Origin: Fervidobacterium pennivorans
Lineage (GTDB): Bacteria; Thermotogota; Thermotogae; Thermotogales; Fervidobacteriaceae
Direction: 5' to 3'
Length of the DNA: 64,000 nucleotides
Assembly (NCBI RefSeq): GCF_001644665.1
Contig: NZ_CP011393.1
Span: 1,138,001 to 1,202,000 of the forward strand
A program made the position numbers and the translations under genes. Below are positions 43,858 to 53,542 of the stretch, one piece after another. Positions within the stretch are counted from its first letter, which is position 1. The number at the start of each line of letters is the position of its first letter. The notes beneath the pieces are model-generated. The model did not search any database, was not told where the DNA came from, and saw only the letters and a program-made list of their open reading frames with translations.

Positions 43858-45411
43858 TTACTTTGCGTAAGCTATTGAACGTTTTTCTCTTATCACGACA
43901 ACTTTTAGTACACCTGGATATTGCAGTTCATTCTCGATTCTTGTTGCGATATCATGTGCCAATTTCTCGATTGTTGCATCATCGGTTTTTTCTGGCTGGA
44001 CAATAACCCTAATCTCCCTACCAGCTTGTATCGCATACGCATTTTCAACGTATTTGTAACTTTTTGCTATCTCTTCAAGCTTCATCAATCTTTTGATGTA
44101 GCTTTCCACGTCTTCCCTTCTTGCCCCAGGTCTTGCGGCCGAGATGGCATCTGCAGCGGTTACGATGGCTGCTTCTGGTGTCATCGGTTCTTCTTCTCCG
44201 TGGTGTGCCATTATCATGTTGATAATCTCGTCAGATTCACCGTATCTTTTAAGAATCTCTGCACCTATAATTGTGTGTGAACCTTCAACTTCGTGGTCAA
44301 GCGCTTTACCTATATCGTGCAACAAACCTCCACGCTTTGCCTTATCAACGTTCAAACCAAGCTCAGCTGCAAGTAAGCCCGCAATTTGAGCTACTTCGAT
44401 TGAATGACTCAGAACATTCTGACCGTAGCTTGTCCTAAATTTCAATCTACCGAGCAATTTAATAATTTCTGGGTGGAGTCCTCCAACACCAACCGTGATT
44501 ACTGCTTCTTGACCTGCCTCTTTGATTTCTTTTTCAACTTCCGCTTTGGCTTTTTCGTACATCTCTTCTATCCTCGCAGGATGAATTCTACCATCCTGGA
44601 CCAATTTTTCTATCGTTCTTCTTGCGATTTCTCTTCTCAGTGGGTTGAACGAACTCAAAGTAACCATTTCAGGTGTATCGTCGATAATGAGGTCAACACC
44701 TGTTATCTTTTCAAAAGTCCGTATATTTCTTCCTTCTCTTCCTATCAAACGACCTTTCATATCATCATTTGGCAAGGCAACCGTGCTGATAGTAACCTCG
44801 CCAGTATACTCAGGAGCGTACCTCTGAATAGCATCAGCGATAACTTTTTTCGCGTATTTTTCAGCATCTTCTTCGTATCTCGCCTTTATTTGAACAAAGA
44901 CCTTTGCTATTTCGTGTTCGTATCTTTCCCTAGCTTCTTGCAAAACTATTTCTCTTGCTTGTTCGTGAGTAAGACCTGCTAGTTTGGTAAACTTCTCCTG
45001 AATTTCCTTTTCCTTTGCTTCAAGTTCCTTTGCCTTTGCTTCTAACTCCATTTTTAAGTTTTCAATGAAACTCTCGCGTTTATCGAGCATCTCTTCGCGT
45101 TTACTGAGAAGTTCTTCACGCTTCAAAATTCTTTCCTCGAGTAGCTTTATTTCTTCTTCTCTTCTCTTTCTTTCTTTTTCTATCTCCTCGCGAATCTGAT
45201 GTGCCTCTTCGCGTGCTTCTATTATCATCCTTTTCTTTATCTCAGTTGCTTCTTTTTCTGCATTCTTTATTATGCTTTCCGCATCTTCCTTAGCAGCCTT
45301 TAATTTCTTCTCAATATCTTCTTGTGCCTTTTTTCTGCCAACCGTGCTTCCAAGGTAGAAACCTAATGCCAGACCTACGACTGCTAAAATTATGTATATC
45401 AAAATACCCAT
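43858..45411 (-). CDS. rny: Ribonuclease Y
   Basis: A ~517-aa protein: one N-terminal transmembrane helix (ILIYIILAVVGLALGFYLG), a long Lys/Glu-rich coiled coil (about 30-200), a KH domain with GRLIGREGRNIRTFEKITGVDLIIDDTPE, and an HD domain with GLLHDIGKALDHEVEGSH. It is a membrane-tethered endoribonuclease that starts mRNA decay. ATG 45411 shares its first base with the recX stop codon (TAATG) and follows GGAGGTG. Confidence 0.95.
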   Translation of the reverse strand: MGILIYIILAVVGLALGFYLGSTVGRKKAQEDIEKKLKAAKEDAESIIKNAEKEATEIKKRMIIEAREEAHQIREEIEKERKRREEEIKLLEERILKREELLSKREEMLDKRESFIENLKMELEAKAKELEAKEKEIQEKFTKLAGLTHEQAREIVLQEARERYEHEIAKVFVQIKARYEEDAEKYAKKVIADAIQRYAPEYTGEVTISTVALPNDDMKGRLIGREGRNIRTFEKITGVDLIIDDTPEMVTLSSFNPLRREIARRTIEKLVQDGRIHPARIEEMYEKAKAEVEKEIKEAGQEAVITVGVGGLHPEIIKLLGRLKFRTSYGQNVLSHSIEVAQIAGLLAAELGLNVDKAKRGGLLHDIGKALDHEVEGSHTIIGAEILKRYGESDEIINMIMAHHGEEEPMTPEAAIVTAADAISAARPGARREDVESYIKRLMKLEEIAKSYKYVENAYAIQAGREIRVIVQPEKTDDATIEKLAHDIATRIENELQYPGVLKVVVIREKRSIAYAK

Positions 45412-45941
45412 TACCAATCACCTCCAAAACCATGTCTGTATAGTTTTTCTCGCTTTTTGTGTTCATCTAATCCTTTTGTTAGTTTTTCGATAATCTCTTG
45501 AACATCAACTTCTTCAAGGACTTTTTTTATTGCGTCCTCTATAATGTATTCATCTACATGTAGTTGCCTGAGTTCATAGCGTATCCTATAAGGACCTTTG
45601 TAATGTATTACCAAACTATCGTATGCATAGAGATACGCAAACTTTTCGTCATCTATAAAAGCACTCTCTTTGAGCTTTTGTATTGTTTGGTTTATAACCT
45701 CATCTGAAAAACCTTCTCTTTTTAGCCTATTTTCTACTTCCCACTGGGAGCGGGCTCTAAATTTGATGAATCTCAAAGCGATACTTAAAGGATCACGTTT
45801 GGTCCTTTTTTTTGAGCTTCTGCCCAATTGTTTATTATCTTGATAGTCTTTTTCGTCTTCCCAATCGTTATGGAACTCAAAATTATCTATGTTGTTTCTG
45901 GTGTTTTCAACTTCGTATTTACTTTGTCGCCTTTTCCGCAT
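45411..45941 (-). CDS. recX: Regulatory protein RecX
   Basis: A 176-aa protein. The N-terminal ~45 residues are charged and disordered, followed by three-helix repeats typical of Rec[37 protein letters not shown], then [38 protein letters not shown]. It modulates RecA filaments. It overlaps recA by 23 bp and rny by one base, which is strong evidence for coupled synthesis. Confidence 0.9.
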   Translation of the reverse strand: MRKRRQSKYEVENTRNNIDNFEFHNDWEDEKDYQDNKQLGRSSKKRTKRDPLSIALRFIKFRARSQWEVENRLKREGFSDEVINQTIQKLKESAFIDDEKFAYLYAYDSLVIHYKGPYRIRYELRQLHVDEYIIEDAIKKVLEEVDVQEIIEKLTKGLDEHKKREKLYRHGFGGDW

Positions 45942-46986
45942 TCTTCGTTCCTTCTACAACTTGCGTTTCTTCAGTTGGCTTAGAGAAGTATTTCTCTCGG
46001 ATTCTTTTTTCAATTTCATCCGCGATTTCAGGATGTTCCACAAGATAACTCACAGCGTTTGTTTTTCCTTGTCCAAGAGAATGTTCTTTTCCATCGAGTG
46101 CCTCGTACGTGAACCAACTACCTCGTCTATCTATAAGTCCTTCGTTCACCGCGATGTTGAAAAGTTCATTTTCGCGAACAATTCCTTTTCCGTAGATAAT
46201 ATCGACCGTTGTTGTTTTAAACGGAGGTGCGACCTTATTCTTCACAAATTTAATCGTTACCTCGTTTCCTATGTGTTCGTTTCCTTCAACTATCTTACCT
46301 GAAGACCTAACTTCCATCCTCATCGTCGCGTAAAACTTTAACGCAACTCCACCAGTGGTTGTTTCTGGATTACCATACATAACCCCTATTTTCATACGCG
46401 TTTGGTTGATAAAAATGACTACGGTTTTGGATTTGTTTACATTTCCTGCGAGTTTTCGAAGTGCCTGCGACATCAACCTTGCCTGAAGACCTATCTGAGC
46501 ATCCCCCATTGCCCCTTCGATTTCAGCACGTGGAACAAGTGCTGCAACGGAGTCAATAACGATAAGGTCCACAGCGTTGCTTCTGACAAGTTCATCAACG
46601 ATGTCGAGTGCCTGTTCACCGTAGTCTGGCTGTGAAATTAAAAGCTCAGAAAGGTTTATTCCAAGGTTTCTTGCATAATTCAAATCTAGTGCGTGTTCTG
46701 CATCAACAAATGCGGCTATTCCGCCAAGTTTTTGGACAGAAGCGATAGCATGGAGCGCTATCGTTGTCTTACCACTTGATTCTGGACCATAGATTTCTAT
46801 GATTCTTCCACGAGGATAACCACCAACGCCTGATGCAATATCGATAGCGAGCGAACCACTTGGAATAACCTCTATACTTTGAACGAGGTTATCTTCACCA
46901 AGAATCATTATAGAACCTTTACCATACTGTTTTTCAATTTTGCTGATAGCTTTTTTCAGTACATCCTTTTTCATTTCATCTGACAT
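45919..46986 (-). CDS. recA: Recombinase RecA
   Basis: A 355-aa RecA. Walker A is GPESSGKTT, followed by [31 protein letters not shown] and [16 protein letters not shown] (Walker B), and [20 protein letters not shown] (loop L2). It catalyses strand exchange and DNA repair. It sits between thpR (11-bp overlap) and recX. No LexA-like box was recognised near it. Confidence 0.97.
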   Translation of the reverse strand: MSDEMKKDVLKKAISKIEKQYGKGSIMILGEDNLVQSIEVIPSGSLAIDIASGVGGYPRGRIIEIYGPESSGKTTIALHAIASVQKLGGIAAFVDAEHALDLNYARNLGINLSELLISQPDYGEQALDIVDELVRSNAVDLIVIDSVAALVPRAEIEGAMGDAQIGLQARLMSQALRKLAGNVNKSKTVVIFINQTRMKIGVMYGNPETTTGGVALKFYATMRMEVRSSGKIVEGNEHIGNEVTIKFVKNKVAPPFKTTTVDIIYGKGIVRENELFNIAVNEGLIDRRGSWFTYEALDGKEHSLGQGKTNAVSYLVEHPEIADEIEKRIREKYFSKPTEETQVVEGTKNAEKATK

Positions 46987-47548
46987 TCTTAATCAGACCT
47001 CCCTCAAATTTCAGTTTGTAGACCCATTTGTAAATGGGACCTTGTGGTGTTAATGTGGAACTGTAAATCGTTACTCCATCAACTACAAGCGTTATCTTGG
47101 GCGTTTGGATACCTTCAACCAACTTTTCCCAATCGTTTGGGTATTCTTTTACCCTGCCTAAAGTAACATGTGGAACGAAGTTGCCTTGCTCATCGTATTT
47201 GATTTTGATTTTGTTAAGCTCTGACTTCATTTCAAGGAATAACCTTTGCAAAGATTTCGTAGGTTCAAGTTTTAAAAACAGCACCCTTGGCGAATGCTTG
47301 AATTTGAAATAACCAAAACCTGCTAAATCCGTGCTGAACGAGGGAAAACCTTGCAATCGTTTCTGAAGAGCATGAGCCATTGAATCAACGACTTTCTCAT
47401 CCATCTCACCCAAGAAAAAGAGCGTAAGGTGAAGGTTCTCCGGTTTTGTCCATGTAGCCTTGAACTCCATGGAAATAAGTTTGTCTATAACCTCTTGCGC
47501 AACCTCTCTTATTTCTGGATTTACGTCAATAGCTATAAACGTTCTCAC
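46976..47548 (-). CDS. thpR: RNA 2',3'-cyclic phosphodiesterase (LigT/ThpR)
   Basis: A 190-aa 2H phosphoesterase with both HxT/Sx motifs: HLTLFFLG (about 42-49) and HVTLGRV (about 125-131). It opens 2',3'-cyclic phosphates on RNA ends. GTG 47548 follows GGAGGGG. It is upstream of and overlaps recA, a common arrangement in low-GC bacteria (pgsA, cinA/thpR, recA). Confidence 0.9.
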   Translation of the reverse strand: MRTFIAIDVNPEIREVAQEVIDKLISMEFKATWTKPENLHLTLFFLGEMDEKVVDSMAHALQKRLQGFPSFSTDLAGFGYFKFKHSPRVLFLKLEPTKSLQRLFLEMKSELNKIKIKYDEQGNFVPHVTLGRVKEYPNDWEKLVEGIQTPKITLVVDGVTIYSSTLTPQGPIYKWVYKLKFEGGLIKNVR

Positions 47549-47596
47549 AGTAAACCCCTCCAGGTCCTTTGCTTAAGTACTCTTTTAAGCAGTTTT

Positions 47597-48163
47597 TCAG
47601 CGGTTCAAGTATATTCGATTTTGGTAAAGATAAAGCATTCCCGAGAGTATTGTAACAATAGCTACAAAGTATACCAGAACCAAATTCACTTTTCCAAATA
47701 ATAAGCCAAGAGAGAGAAAGTCAAGTTTTTCAACGAACAGCCCAATTGCCAGAACCATCTGAGACACTGTCTTCATCTTGCCGAAAATATTAGCAGCGAT
47801 GATGTTCCCAGCTTCGGATGCAACCATTCGAACGGTACTAACCAATGTATCACGAAAAACCAATATAACCACGAGCCAACCAGGGAGCATACCAAACTCT
47901 ACAAAAACAACAAAAATCGACGTAATTAAAATCTTATCACTCATCTGGTCAAGAACCTTACCAAGTTTTGTAACCTGCCCGAGCTTTCTGGCGAAATAGC
48001 CGTCTACATAGTCGCTAATGGCTGCTAACAGGAACAAAAAGAAAGCCCAGGCATATAGATCAAGATACATCAGCAGCACAACGAAAACTGTTGAAATAAT
48101 CCTCAACCAACTTATCGTGTTTGGTAGATTGAAAACAACGTTCGTATCATCCGATAATTTCAA
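47597..48163 (-). CDS. pgsA: CDP-diacylglycerol-glycerol-3-phosphate 3-phosphatidyltransferase
   Basis: A 188-aa membrane enzyme. The CDP-alcohol phosphotransferase motif D-x2-DG-x2-AR-x8-G-x3-D-x3-D appears as DYVDGYFARKLGQVTKLGKVLDQMSD. Four or more hydrophobic helices surround it. It makes phosphatidylglycerophosphate. The TTG start shares bases with the rimO stop (TTGA), so the two are coupled. Confidence 0.92.
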   Translation of the reverse strand: MKLSDDTNVVFNLPNTISWLRIISTVFVVLLMYLDLYAWAFFLFLLAAISDYVDGYFARKLGQVTKLGKVLDQMSDKILITSIFVVFVEFGMLPGWLVVILVFRDTLVSTVRMVASEAGNIIAANIFGKMKTVSQMVLAIGLFVEKLDFLSLGLLFGKVNLVLVYFVAIVTILSGMLYLYQNRIYLNR

Positions 48164-49455
48164 ACTAACTCTCCCTCCAAATCATATGTGTCCGCCTCTG
48201 TGATTTTAACCCTTACAAACCCTTTTAAATTACTACCTTTAAAAAAGACGTTACCATCTATCTCTGGAGCATCCATGTAACCGCGACCTATGAGGACTCC
48301 ACTGGCTTCTTCCTCAATCAAAACATCAATAACTTTTCCAACATATCTTTGGTTTCTAATAAACGAAATCTCTGCTTGTGCTTCCATTAACTGATCCAAT
48401 CTTTTTTGAGCGGTTGATGGACGAACTTTGTGTGGTAATTTGTAAGATGGTGCGTCTTCTTCATCTGAATACATAAATGCTCCAAGCTTATCAAACTCAA
48501 CACGTCTTATGAACTCCAATAATTCTTCGAAATCCTGAGATGTTTCTCCTGGAAATCCTATAATAACCGATGTTCTCAGCACCGCTTCTGGGTACATCGT
48601 CCTAATTTTCTCAAACAAATCTTCGAGTCCTTCTGGTGTTTTGGTCCTGTTCATAAGTTTTAAAATCTTATCGCTACCATGTTGAACTGGTATATCAAAG
48701 TACTTTACTACTTTTTGGTATGAAAACCCCTCAAGAATTTCGTCCGTTACATGGTCTGGATGCATGTACATAACCCTTATCCAGAAGTCTCCAGGTATAT
48801 CGTTCAATTGCTTGAGTAGTTCTGGAAGCATCGATTTTCCGTACAAGTCAACACCATATCCCGTCGTATCTTGAGCAACCAAGATAATCTCTTTTTTTCC
48901 ATGTGCGACCAAGTGTTTCACTTCTTTTACTATATCCTCGAGCTTTCTGCTTACAAAACCCCCCTTGAATTTTGGTATTGTACAAAAAGTACAAGCACGG
49001 TCACAACCATCAGCTATCTTTACATACGCGTACGGAAGGTCATCATCGACCCTTCCTTCAAAATCGTATACAGCTATGGGATCCGTTACGTACTTTTTGG
49101 TTTTCTCAAGGTTGTCCGCTAACACTTTTGGTGGAAGGACGCCGAACCATCCGTCTACTTCTGGAATTTCTACAGGTAACTCCTTGGGATATCGCTGGAC
49201 CAAACATCCTGTGACAAATATTTTGAAATCTCTTCCTTCTTTTTGTTGTTTTCTTTTGTGTTCAACGAATTCCAAAACTGTGTCTATCGACTCTTGCTTG
49301 GCATCTAATATGAACCCACAAGTATCGATAACTACTCCGTCTGCCTCATCTAAATCGTCAACAATTTCATGCCCAAGTTGTTTAATATGGTGCTTAAATA
49401 GAGCAAAATCTGCCTCGTTCTTTGGGCATCCCAAAACCACGATGTATAATTTCAA
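48160..49455 (-). CDS. rimO: Ribosomal protein S12 methylthiotransferase RimO
   Basis: A radical-SAM methylthiotransferase of about 431 aa. The N-terminal UPF0004 domain (GCPKNEADFALFKHHI, VDLD..., DTCGFI) binds one Fe-S cluster; the radical-SAM motif is CDRACTFCTIP, and a C-terminal TRAM domain ends the protein. It methylthiolates Asp88/89 of ribosomal protein S12. TTG 49455 is chosen because GGAGG lies 9 nt upstream; the longer in-frame form from GTG 49473 would put the ribosome site inside the gene. Confidence 0.93.
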   Translation of the reverse strand: MKLYIVVLGCPKNEADFALFKHHIKQLGHEIVDDLDEADGVVIDTCGFILDAKQESIDTVLEFVEHKRKQQKEGRDFKIFVTGCLVQRYPKELPVEIPEVDGWFGVLPPKVLADNLEKTKKYVTDPIAVYDFEGRVDDDLPYAYVKIADGCDRACTFCTIPKFKGGFVSRKLEDIVKEVKHLVAHGKKEIILVAQDTTGYGVDLYGKSMLPELLKQLNDIPGDFWIRVMYMHPDHVTDEILEGFSYQKVVKYFDIPVQHGSDKILKLMNRTKTPEGLEDLFEKIRTMYPEAVLRTSVIIGFPGETSQDFEELLEFIRRVEFDKLGAFMYSDEEDAPSYKLPHKVRPSTAQKRLDQLMEAQAEISFIRNQRYVGKVIDVLIEEEASGVLIGRGYMDAPEIDGNVFFKGSNLKGFVRVKITEADTYDLEGELV

Positions 49456-49469
49456 GAATTCCAACCTCC

Positions 49470-50039
49470 TCACCTAACACGCTTTTCACTTTTCACAAAA
49501 TTTTGCAGATACTTCTTCCTTTTTTCAAGGTACAGGTCTCTGATTTTCGAAAGTTCAAATTTATAGACTTCTTCTTTGTAATTTGGATAAGTAAAATCGT
49601 AATCTTTCCAGGCTCCATTTATATACATCAACGTTGGTTCTGCATATATGCCTTGCCCTATATATATCCTGTGGGGCCACATTTTTGTTGTAGCCAATAC
49701 GAACTGCATGTGGTGTATATATCCAGGGTCAAGGTTGAACCGTCTTTTGCCGTCTACCGCATGCTTTAACTCCAATTCGTTTGTCTTAATCTTTATCGAA
49801 GCTAACAGCGACGGATGAATCAACCTTTCAAAACTAATTAACCTTCCTGTTATTCCAGACCCCATTTCTTCGTTGTAATAAAGTGTGTACTTTTCAAAAT
49901 CTAGCTCTGGACTGATATAATCTATTGGTCCAAAAAGAGATATCAAATCAGGTTTCACAGTTTCGAGCCAATAATCTAACTGTGCCGAAAAAATAAATAT
50001 CACTAAATTCACCGGCTCAACAATTCTCACTTTTCCCAT
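49470..50039 (-). CDS. DUF4416 family protein
   Basis: A 189-aa protein of unknown function that matches DUF4416 as seen in Thermotogota and other thermophiles: FGPIDYISPELDFEKYTLYYNEEMG, then RRFNLDPGYIHHMQFVLATTKMWPHRIYIGQGIYAEPTLMY and DYKEEVYKFELSKIRDLYLEKRKKYL. It overlaps the upstream small gene by 13 bp and ends 15 bp before the preferred rimO start, so it belongs to the same transcript. Confidence 0.8.
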   Translation of the reverse strand: MGKVRIVEPVNLVIFIFSAQLDYWLETVKPDLISLFGPIDYISPELDFEKYTLYYNEEMGSGITGRLISFERLIHPSLLASIKIKTNELELKHAVDGKRRFNLDPGYIHHMQFVLATTKMWPHRIYIGQGIYAEPTLMYINGAWKDYDFTYPNYKEEVYKFELSKIRDLYLEKRKKYLQNFVKSEKRVR

Positions 50040-50314
50040 ATAACTTCCACCTCGAAACGTGGTATTTTAACCACATTCACACGGTTCCCGTAAAGTCGCA
50101 AAATGCTCTCACCAAAAACTACATATTTTCCGACATCCAATTGTGCTTCTTGGCTGTGTAAAACCCCATTAAGCACATAACTGCCCCTTAAACCTTCTAT
50201 CGTCACAAGAGGGGCATTCTTCACTCTTGACACGTATTCATATGTGAATAACAACATAAAAACACTTAGTAGTGTCATCACATAAAACAAAATTCTTATC
50301 CACTTTTTCGACAT
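50027..50314 (-). CDS. Small membrane-anchored protein of unknown function
   Basis: A 95-aa protein with one N-terminal transmembrane segment (ILFYVMTLLSVFMLLFTYEYV) and an exposed ~65-residue tail containing VTIEGLRGSYVLNGVLHSQEAQLDVGKYVVFGESILRLYGNRVNVVKI. ATG 50314 follows AAGGTGA at 6 nt; a longer in-frame form to 50380 lacks a ribosome site. It is the first gene of the long rimO-recA-rny run and lies just beside the predicted origin. Confidence 0.6.
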   Translation of the reverse strand: MSKKWIRILFYVMTLLSVFMLLFTYEYVSRVKNAPLVTIEGLRGSYVLNGVLHSQEAQLDVGKYVVFGESILRLYGNRVNVVKIPRFEVEVIWEK

Positions 50315-50535
50315 TTCTTCACCTTTTAACTCTACTAGCGATTCAGTAAAAACCCCTGACCTTAATTTTGCCTGCTTCAAATTCAGGAATCCTGGAACCT
50401 ATGATTAATTATACAATAAAATTCCAAAAAATGAACACCGTAACGAAATAATTAAAAATATCCGCAATTATTACCATTTATGAATCAAAACTTTTTTAGC
50501 CAAGAATAACTTCGAGAAACAGCAAAATTATAACC

Positions 50536-51030
50536 AAATTTACCACTATATATTGTTGGTGGTAAATTTTCAAACACAACTTATTGATTGGTGGTAAATT
50601 TCTGGTAAGTTTTTACCACCTGGTGGTAAGTTTTTTACCACTATATTTTGTGAAAAACAAAATTAGTTTACTATCCATAGTTTCTTGAGAATGACTCTCA
50701 ACAAAAAACTTACCAAATTTACCATTAGTGAAAAATTTCACATTTTTTAGGCATGCCTAATTGCACTTAAAATGTGTATTCATCATTATTAGAAAAATTT
50801 ACCACCTTTAATGTGGCTTAAAATCAAGGTTTTTCGTAAAAACTTACCAGGGTGGTAAGTTGTAACAAAAAGGTGGTAAGTTGTAATATGAGTCTATAGT
50901 GCGCTTGGATAAAAACTTCCAGTGTTACATTTAGGTAAACTTACCAAATTTACCACCCATATATATATACTACTACTATTAACTTAACGTAGTATATATA
51001 TCTAACGTTAAGGTATAAGGTGGTAAATTC
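50536..51030. other. oriC: Predicted replication origin (oriC) with 12-mer DnaA-box cluster
   Basis: The region between 50315 and 51212 has no gene but many copies of AAA(T/C)TTACCACC. Perfect copies are at 50558-50569, 50590-50601 and 50622-50633 (reverse) and at 50795-50806 and 50946-50957 (forward). One-mismatch copies are at 50536, 50851, 50872 and 51019, and weaker ones at 50609, 50631, 50706, 50715, 50840 and 50937. From memory, the Thermotoga maritima DnaA box is the 12-mer AAACCTACCACC, two bases different. An AT-rich tract follows the last forward box. dnaA is not next to it, as in other Thermotogota. Confidence 0.8.
50970..50981 (+). other. DnaA-trio-like tract next to the AT-rich unwinding region
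   Basis: CTACTACTATTA (four trinucleotides) begins 12 bp after the forward box at 50946-50957. On the other strand this reads 3'-GATGATGATAAT-5', the form of DnaA-trios that load DnaA on single strands. It is embedded in ATATATATA tracts (50959-50969 and 50993-51002), and CTTAACG and CGTTAAG form an inverted repeat nearby. Confidence 0.6.
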
Positions 51031-51092
51031 AAAAGTTAGCTAGGTCAACCATACTACCATGATGGGTTACACTACAACAACTAAAAGATACG

Positions 51093-51141
51093 AAAAATTG
51101 TTTAGGATGAATCCAGCAAAGCGTTGAATCATCCTAAACAA
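51093..51141 (-). terminator. Inverted repeat, probable terminator of the nhaC remnant
   Basis: TTGTTTAGGATGA (51098-51110) pairs perfectly with TCATCCTAAACAA (51129-51141) across an 18-nt loop. On the minus strand a short T5 run follows. Confidence 0.6.
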
Positions 51142-51212
51142 CCAAATTCCAAACCAAAAAATCTGAACTCTAAAATCTTGAGAAAGCTTTTTTAATGAAT
51201 TCAAATGTAGTA

Positions 51213-51465
51213 TCAAATAAACGCAATTCCAGCCCCAATTATCAAACTGAAAAGCAAAAGCTTTGCATTCCATTCATCGGCAACAGAGCCTGCAATCTTC
51301 TCAAGTGAGTAAACAACAGCTGAAAATGGGTTGAAGTTGTTAAGTAATAAGCAACCAGTCAAAATACCTAAAAAGAGGGACGATATAAGATTTTTTTGTG
51401 ATAAAACTAAGCAAAATCGATACAAATTGTATCAAATCGATGGGAAATTAACCAAAAAAAGACAT
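51213..51465 (-). pseudogene. Remnant of an NhaC-family Na+/H+ antiporter gene
   Basis: Only the N-terminal ~80 codons survive. Reading from ATG 51465, an in-frame TAA occurs at codon 6. The frame then gives IQFVSILLSFITKK and, after a shift in an A7 run, continues as LISSLFLGILTGCLL, FSAVVYSLEKIAGSVADEWNAKLLLFSLIIGAG, which looks like the first helices of NhaC-type antiporters (SLFLGI.GALLL...ADsWNAaillFsl.iGG). It then stops. The gene therefore has a nonsense codon, a frameshift and a large 3' deletion. The other reading frame at 51067-51273 is not a gene. Confidence 0.65.
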
Positions 51466-51498
51466 GGATTGAGTGGAGGTGTAAGAAATTAGAATATT

Positions 51499-52242
51499 TC
51501 AAAATTCTTTCCTGGGAATGTCTTTCAAAAATTTTTCGATGAACACACTCATGTTCTCGTAGTGCGTTCCACCCCAGTAGATTTTTCCACACCTTTCGCA
51601 TTTGGCAAATTCGTCAAATGTTTCCCTGACTTTTTCAGGAACATGTTCCTGGACATCTCTTTTTGGAACACTTATTAGTTTACCGTTGCATTCCATACAT
51701 CTTGTGAATGGAGCAAACCAATTTTGAAGGCTATATCTGAGAGTTACTTCCCTAAGTTGTGTTTTGGGGTCATCCGAGCGCAATATGTAGCCATAAGTAA
51801 CTTCGTTTCTTTTCAAAATCCCCCTATCCCTTGTAAGGATGATAAGATTTTCAGAGAGTGCTTTTGAAACGATTTCATTGTCGTCCACAGTTCCATACTC
51901 GGCACTGATTCCAAGCATTCTTAGAAGTCTTGCAAGCTTTCCAAGGTGGATATCCAAAATAAATTTTGGAACACCTTCATATTTTGGGGTTAAAATGTAT
52001 TCCTTTGGTATATCCAAATTACACTCTGGATAAACAAAATACATATCTCCATTTTCCACGATTTTATCAAAACGCACAAAGCTTTTTTGTAGCGTTATAA
52101 AATATACCTCGGTGTGTGGAACACCGAGGCGCTCTACACAATCTTTTATTGTTTGATTAATTCCAGCGTCTAACTGTACGTATTGTTTTCCAACTAAGTC
52201 GACCAAACCACCAAAAAATCTGATTGTTATTTTGGTTTCCAT
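51499..52242 (-). CDS. Mut7-C RNase domain protein with N-terminal ubiquitin-like domain
   Basis: A 247-aa protein. Residues 1-85 match the Mut7-C ubiquitin-like fold (ITIRFFGGLVDLVGKQYVQLDAG, GVPHTEVYFITL). The Mut7-C RNase (PIN-like) domain follows: KFILDIHLGKLARLLRMLGISAEYG and ILTRDRGILKR with conserved Asp residues, then a zinc ribbon with CMECNGKL and CERCGKIYWGGTHYENM. It is predicted to be a ribonuclease in RNA processing. It is 3 bp downstream of purA. Confidence 0.88.
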   Translation of the reverse strand: METKITIRFFGGLVDLVGKQYVQLDAGINQTIKDCVERLGVPHTEVYFITLQKSFVRFDKIVENGDMYFVYPECNLDIPKEYILTPKYEGVPKFILDIHLGKLARLLRMLGISAEYGTVDDNEIVSKALSENLIILTRDRGILKRNEVTYGYILRSDDPKTQLREVTLRYSLQNWFAPFTRCMECNGKLISVPKRDVQEHVPEKVRETFDEFAKCERCGKIYWGGTHYENMSVFIEKFLKDIPRKEF

Positions 52243-52245
52243 ATG

Positions 52246-53463
52246 TCAAGATACCATCACAATATCGCTAATAAGGGCTCCTGTGGATATGTAAGTTATC
52301 TTTTTGCCTGTCTCTGATTCGATAAACTTGACAAATTTTTCAAAATTCTTGTCGTCTAAGCTTTTCCAACCATCGAATTCCACATACTCAGCATGAACAT
52401 TGGAAATCAAGTCTAAATCATAAGGCATATCTATAACCTTGCCATGCTCACTTGTTCTGTAGTTAACAGCGACCTTTATCTTTTCCATTCCAGTTAAAAC
52501 ATCTGCTTTTGTCATTATCATTTCGTCACAATTGGATATTTCAATTGCGTATCTGAGAAGTGGTAAATCGAGCCATCCACATCGTCTTGGTCTACCAGTT
52601 GTTGCTCCATATTCTTTCCCAGCTTTTCTGAGCTCGTCTGCTTCCTTACCGAATAATTCAGTTGGAAACGGACCTTCACCAACCCTTGTCAGGTATGCTT
52701 TAAAAACACCTATGCGCTTATCGATTTTTATAGGATAACCCAAACCTGTTTCAACACCTGTAACATTGCAGTATGTTCCGGTAACGTAAGGATAGCTACC
52801 CATATCAACATCAAGCAAAACTCCTTGAGTTCCTTCAAATAGAACGTTTGAATTATTTAGTTCAAACCTGATTTCGAGTGGAGAAACAATCTTGTCTTTG
52901 AGTTTCTCGTATTCTTCAAAGATGCAATCGTAATCGTCCCATTCTATCGAGTAGAGATTTTTATATAGCTCGCTCACAAAACGCAATTTTTCAAGAGCCA
53001 GTTCTTTTTCTTTTAGGTCTACCAGCCTCAATCCTATCCTGTGCACCTTGTCGGCATATGCAGGTCCAATTCCTCTTTTTGTTGTTCCAACAGCCTTACT
53101 CCCTTTTGAAAGTTCAAGCTTTTCGTCAAGCATTTTGTGAACAGGCAAAACAATATGAGCTAGACTGGAGATTTTCAGCCTACTTGAGATATCAAATCCT
53201 ATCTTTTTTAGTTCTTCCACTTCGTCGTTTAAGACCTTCAAATCCACAACGACACCGTTTGCAATATATCCTTTTGTCTTTGTTCTTACGTCAAACGAAG
53301 GCACCAAGTGATGGACCACCTTGAATTCACCGTACTCAACTGTGTGCCCAGCGTTACTACCTCCACTGTACCGAACAACGTAATCAAAATCCTTGGAAAG
53401 GTACGTCGTTACCTTTCCTTTTCCTTCGTCCCCCCACTGAAGACCGTAGCATGCCACTTTCAT
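52246..53463 (-). CDS. purA: Adenylosuccinate synthetase
   Basis: A 405-aa enzyme joining IMP and aspartate with GTP hydrolysis, the first step from IMP to AMP. GDEGKGK (residues 12-18) is the phosphate loop; [52 protein letters not shown] and [17 protein letters not shown] are other family marks. It is about 25 residues shorter than the E. coli enzyme, as usual in thermophiles. GAGGAG precedes the ATG. Confidence 0.95.
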   Translation of the reverse strand: MKVACYGLQWGDEGKGKVTTYLSKDFDYVVRYSGGSNAGHTVEYGEFKVVHHLVPSFDVRTKTKGYIANGVVVDLKVLNDEVEELKKIGFDISSRLKISSLAHIVLPVHKMLDEKLELSKGSKAVGTTKRGIGPAYADKVHRIGLRLVDLKEKELALEKLRFVSELYKNLYSIEWDDYDCIFEEYEKLKDKIVSPLEIRFELNNSNVLFEGTQGVLLDVDMGSYPYVTGTYCNVTGVETGLGYPIKIDKRIGVFKAYLTRVGEGPFPTELFGKEADELRKAGKEYGATTGRPRRCGWLDLPLLRYAIEISNCDEMIMTKADVLTGMEKIKVAVNYRTSEHGKVIDMPYDLDLISNVHAEYVEFDGWKSLDDKNFEKFVKFIESETGKKITYISTGALISDIVMVS

Positions 53464-53542
53464 TTCTCTTCATCTCCTCTTCCCGTAAGTTTTGTGAGAT
53501 TTGTATACAAAATTAAGTTTCTTATTCCATTCTTCGAGTTGT

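Noticed and set aside
50536-51030. CRISPR-like repeat array
   Set aside because: The repeats are only 12 bp, occur in both orientations at irregular distances and lack unique spacers of constant size; they fit DnaA boxes.
51067-51273. 68-codon minus-strand frame beside the origin
   Set aside because: It overlaps the nhaC remnant in another frame and contains the terminator-like inverted repeat; no ribosome site and no recognisable domain.
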